Shown here: in pieces, positions 60,764 through 64,000 of the stretch | How the letters are laid out: each line of letters begins with the position of its first letter | Position numbering within the stretch: position 1 is the first letter of the stretch | From: Verpa conica | Taxonomy: Eukaryota > Ascomycota > Pezizomycetes > Pezizales > Morchellaceae | DNA length: 64,000 nt | Reading direction: 5' to 3' | Assembly: GCA_033030425.1 (NCBI GenBank) | Contig: JAUFSD010000020.1 | Location: 806,001 to 870,000, forward strand | Notes under the pieces: generated by a model | What the model was told of the DNA's origin: nothing | The model's input: the letters and a program-made list of their open reading frames with translations, nothing else | Databases searched by the model: none | Position numbers and translations under genes: made by a program

Positions 60764-61458
60764 CTCACTCCACACATACTTTTTGTCGTTGCTCTTGTGC
60801 TATTTATCACCTTCTATAATGTGTAATATAATTTTGAGTATATCATCAACCATTGTATATGGTCCGTTACTCCTAGAGTACGGGGAACTTTCGTGTTAAT
60901 AATACGGAAATACCCCTAGCTGTAAATTGATCTCCGTATATCTTAATATTAGGTGAAATCATGTAGATATTCTGGACATCCTCAGATTGGTCTAAACCCT
61001 CTAGGCCCAATCTGAAAAAAGTAGTTACTCTTCAGATACAAAAATACGGGATTTATTCTCAAACTATAGAATATATCTCAAGTATCGCCCATGGAATAGG
61101 ATTTTGTCGAGACTTGCCTAGGGCTTAATTCCTGGCCTTATTTGTTGGGTCCTACTAGATACCCAGGTGCCACGAAATTTGTCATCAATGGGTGGATGTC
61201 TTAGCATCTATTATGAGAGCCGCATGTAGCTCTTAGCGTTACACCAAGGGCTTGACCGTGCATTTTTGATTAATTCATTTATTTATTCCAAGAGGCAAAC
61301 GCTAGCTTTCAGATATGCGCCCAGTTCCATTTGTTTCCCCGAAAACATCCGCTGGATATGAATCACTCAGAATTGTATAGATTACCGGTGGTACTCAGTA
61401 ACGTATTCGGTCCAACCCGTCGACGGGGAGAGGCCGTGATTACAATAATACTGAGATA
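60764..61458. other. Intergenic, no supported gene
   Basis: Short frames only. A sequence at 61270-61290 (ATTCATTTATTTATTCC) resembles a simple-repeat tail, but the conserved LINE-like 3' motif is not before it. Confidence 0.4.
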
Positions 61459-62252
61459 TAACGTGTTTGATGGGGTAACGGGACACGACAGGGTAATGGG
61501 ACACTGTTTTACATATAAAGTTGGCATTTTAGTAGTTAGGTATTTCTACAATGATTACTGAGAAGGAATGATAAATAAACCTGTGGAAGATGTCTCTATT
61601 ATAATCTACCCTGCAAAGTATTACATGTAGTGATGAAAATTTGGGGTGTATGCTGAGAGGGGTACCTCTGCAGTAGCATTTCCCCATACAAATCCTTGCC
61701 AAGCCTTCCGCTTTTTATATGGTGAATTCACTTATTTATCAGTGCAGGATAACTAGTACAGATCAGGGCATGAACAATAGTTTCTAATAAGGTTATAAAG
61801 ACCCAAATCACAAATTATATAGGTACATATTTAGTCCTCTCTTCCTATTGTATTTTTATAATTATTTATATAAATATATACATTAACATAAGTCACTTAG
61901 TATATACTTGGAATTAATTAAATCACAGTATAATTTCAAGTGTTGAGAGTTCATCATGTTTAGAATGTACGCTCCAGATCACAGCTACTTATCACAAGAA
62001 CTAGTAAATTAATTGTGGTCCAGATATATCTCACTTATTGACAACTTCAAGGCCTTCTGCTTTACTACCAATCAGACTAATATTGCTCTTACCCTAATAG
62101 GTTGATCATTACAGAAGGAACATTTATACCTAGAGTTATTGGGATATTCTACTAAGTGGTGCCTAAAATACAGTATAGCCAAAATAGCAATTTTGTATGT
62201 AAAAGCCTGTCCCATTACCCGGTCGTGTCCCGTTACCCCGTCAAACACGTTA
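61459..62252. mobile_element. 0.8-kb inverted-repeat element with GGGTAA-type arms
   Basis: The left arm 61459-61549 and the right arm 62161-62252 are inverted copies of about 90 bp with roughly 80 percent identity. Each arm has two related words in a row, GGGGTAACGGGACACGAC and GGGTAATGGGACA, then TTTTACATA. The interior is AT-rich with no coding capacity, so this looks like a MITE unrelated to families A and B. Target duplication and exact ends are not clear. Frames reading VFDGVTGHDRVMG at both ends are repeat sequence, not genes. Confidence 0.75.
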
Positions 62253-63450
62253 CGTCGCAACTCCGAAAGTCCTGCTCATTACTGCTCGTAAAAAGGATAT
62301 AGCACGACAGCACTATATTACACACTACTCATTCTCTAAAATCAGTACGAATACTATATGTAACGGTAATCTAACAACACCAGGTAACATAGTATCGTGT
62401 ACAAAAAATGGCTGCTTAGTTTCATGACGGCGAGATATATTATAACCCGACCAATGATTTATGGGTGGAAGAGGACTTACCAGGGCTCTCCGCCATGAGC
62501 ATAGCATCACTATCACATGAGGACGGTGTCCCGAAGTGATGTTGTATACCTGAATCATACTATCTCACTCGGTATAGTCACCATACCGTAGTCACCTCCC
62601 AACTCGAGAACTGTCAATTACAGGGTAAAGATCATATCAGTCTTACTAGGTCGGACAGAAATTCTAAATACCGTGATACTGGCTGAAGGAGATCATCATG
62701 ATGTGACTTCGCCACCTTTTCAAAAACCACAACTACAGCACCAGGAGATCAAGTGAAAACATAATGATAGCTAGGGAGACACATGCCAAACATCTTAGAA
62801 TCACCAGTTAACAATACCCAGTTAACAATATAATGTAATAAACAAACTATGTAATAGGGTTTAGAGCTGTGTCGCGGATGAAAGAATTTGTAAACGGCAA
62901 AGGGGTCAAATAGATCCGGAGACCTATGCGATCAAATCGATATGTGAGAGACTCGTACACTTATAAAAAGTAAAGAAGATGATAAAGTACTCCGTGAGGC
63001 TAAAAGAGATTATCACTATGAAAGACAGTGGGAGCGGCAATATTGGGTAAGGATTCCGGTAGACGTGTAAAATTAGAGGGCGGATAGAAACCAGGGACCT
63101 TGTTGCGATCCTATCCCTATCTCATTCTCATGTTGTTCAATTATAATACTCGGCACACACTATGTAGAAATGATAATGAACAGGCCAGTATGTCGTTCAC
63201 GAGTCCGGAGGTCCGTAGCCTCATTTCCGTATGTCGATGACAATAGTTTAAAATATTTTGTAGAAGTAGATTCTTATTCAAAGTTAGCAAAGATCTAGTG
63301 AGGCGAAGCCTTCTGAGGAAAAAATGTATTTCCTAAGGGGTTTATGTTGGTAAGTTTGCTATTAGTCTACATGGTGAAGCTACGTAGCTACGGGGAGGTG
63401 CCCCCATAATTACCACTACCTTTATTCTTAAAAACAATGGTAATCGGCAG
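62253..63450. other. Intergenic, no supported gene
   Basis: No frame above 80 codons and no repeat shared with the rest of the window. Confidence 0.45.
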
Positions 63451-63501
63451 CATTCCCTGAATTACACCGGTAGGTAATTATACAAATACATTCAGGGAAT
63501 G
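63451..63501. repeat. Inverted repeat with 11-bp perfect arms
   Basis: CATTCCCTGAA (63451-63461) and TTCAGGGAATG (63491-63501) are exact reverse complements around a 29-base loop. No gene lies next to it, so a terminator role is not implied. Confidence 0.7.
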
Positions 63502-64000
63502 ACATCAGTAACGACAAATACCAATATCAGGGGGGGCAAAACATCCAGAAGGAGAAGGTGGTAGGAAACGTACGGATATCAAGGTTTACCGTGTCCCCTC
63601 CTCTGTCGTATGTAATCTAGATTGATGACATCAGTGGGTCAACCGAGAGTCTGAGCGGTACGTACCTCTCGGCAGTTGTTTGTACGAGCTTGAACCTCGA
63701 CGATCTCGTGAATAGTAGGAGTATATGGCTGTTCCCTACCGATCGGAGTTAGCGTATTGATTTTCCTCTAGCGGGTATTACACCCCTCAGTCAATGTAAT
63801 AAGGGGAGCAGACCGGTCCATGCAATGCCCACCCCCAAAGCTGGCCGCGGCATAAGACCGGAAGAACTTAGTAGATTTCCCATCATTCCGAGCCATACAC
63901 ATATTCCTTACGGAGGCCGACCTGGCCCTTACCGTTCCGAAGATCGTTCTGGTCTGGCAAAGGAGCGCTTTTACAGCCTAAGTTATGATATGAGCTGGAC
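63502..64000. other. Intergenic, no supported gene
   Basis: Nothing supported up to the window edge. Confidence 0.45.

Noticed and set aside
61331..62260. Two frames both reading VFDGVTGHDRVMG
   Set aside because: They are the two inverted arms of one element read in the same relative frame, not related genes.

Overview
The window looks like a repeat-rich, gene-poor stretch of a filamentous fungal genome. The sequence shows AT-leaning DNA, few long open frames, a decayed Ty3/gypsy reverse transcriptase, LTR-like and LINE-like relics, several families of non-autonomous inverted-repeat elements, and protein genes whose short introns (46-70 bp) carry fungal-type signals (GTATGT donors, a TACTAAC branch site). 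A truffle-like or other large-genome ascomycete would fit, but that is inference; no rRNA, mitochondrial or species-diagnostic gene is present.

Layout. 1-11 kb: diverged intergenic DNA, one complete inverted-repeat element (1573-2088), a shorter relative (6684-7035), a possible split gene (about 8040-8455), two hairpins and a three-unit 73-bp tandem repeat (10.2-10.7 kb). 11-26 kb: a possible small membrane protein gene (11339-11626), purine-rich 3' ends of LINE-like elements (13.9-14.26 and 22.1-22.4 kb), three more inverted-repeat elements (14785-15319, 15962-16493, 22881-23441), a small two-exon candidate between two of them, and an LTR-like block (24853). 26-31 kb: the best-supported genes, a two-exon 249-residue protein (26449-27268) and a three-exon 324-residue multi-pass membrane protein with an acidic tail (28628-29698), both on the minus strand. 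31-45 kb: an LTR-like block, a tRNA-derived SINE-like head, a possible solo LTR, and inverted-repeat elements at 42.8-43.4 kb. 45-46.6 kb: a split membrane protein gene (minus strand) whose frame runs into an inverted-repeat element that supplies its stop codon, with possible coding sequence beyond. 46.6-64 kb: mostly diverged DNA, a 193-codon open frame (53614-54195), a pair of about 280-bp dispersed repeats, the gypsy relic (56.7-57.6 kb), a small GC-rich membrane protein candidate (60338-60763) and a 0.8-kb inverted-repeat element (61459-62252).

Most short open frames here are expected by chance: with stop codons at about 5-6 percent of triplets, roughly a hundred frames of 60 codons or more should occur in 64 kb. 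I relied on splice signals that join frames in phase, residue composition and repeat comparison rather than on frame length. No metabolic operon, CRISPR array, rRNA or clear tRNA gene was seen. The three better genes have no function I recognise, so no joint pathway is claimed.
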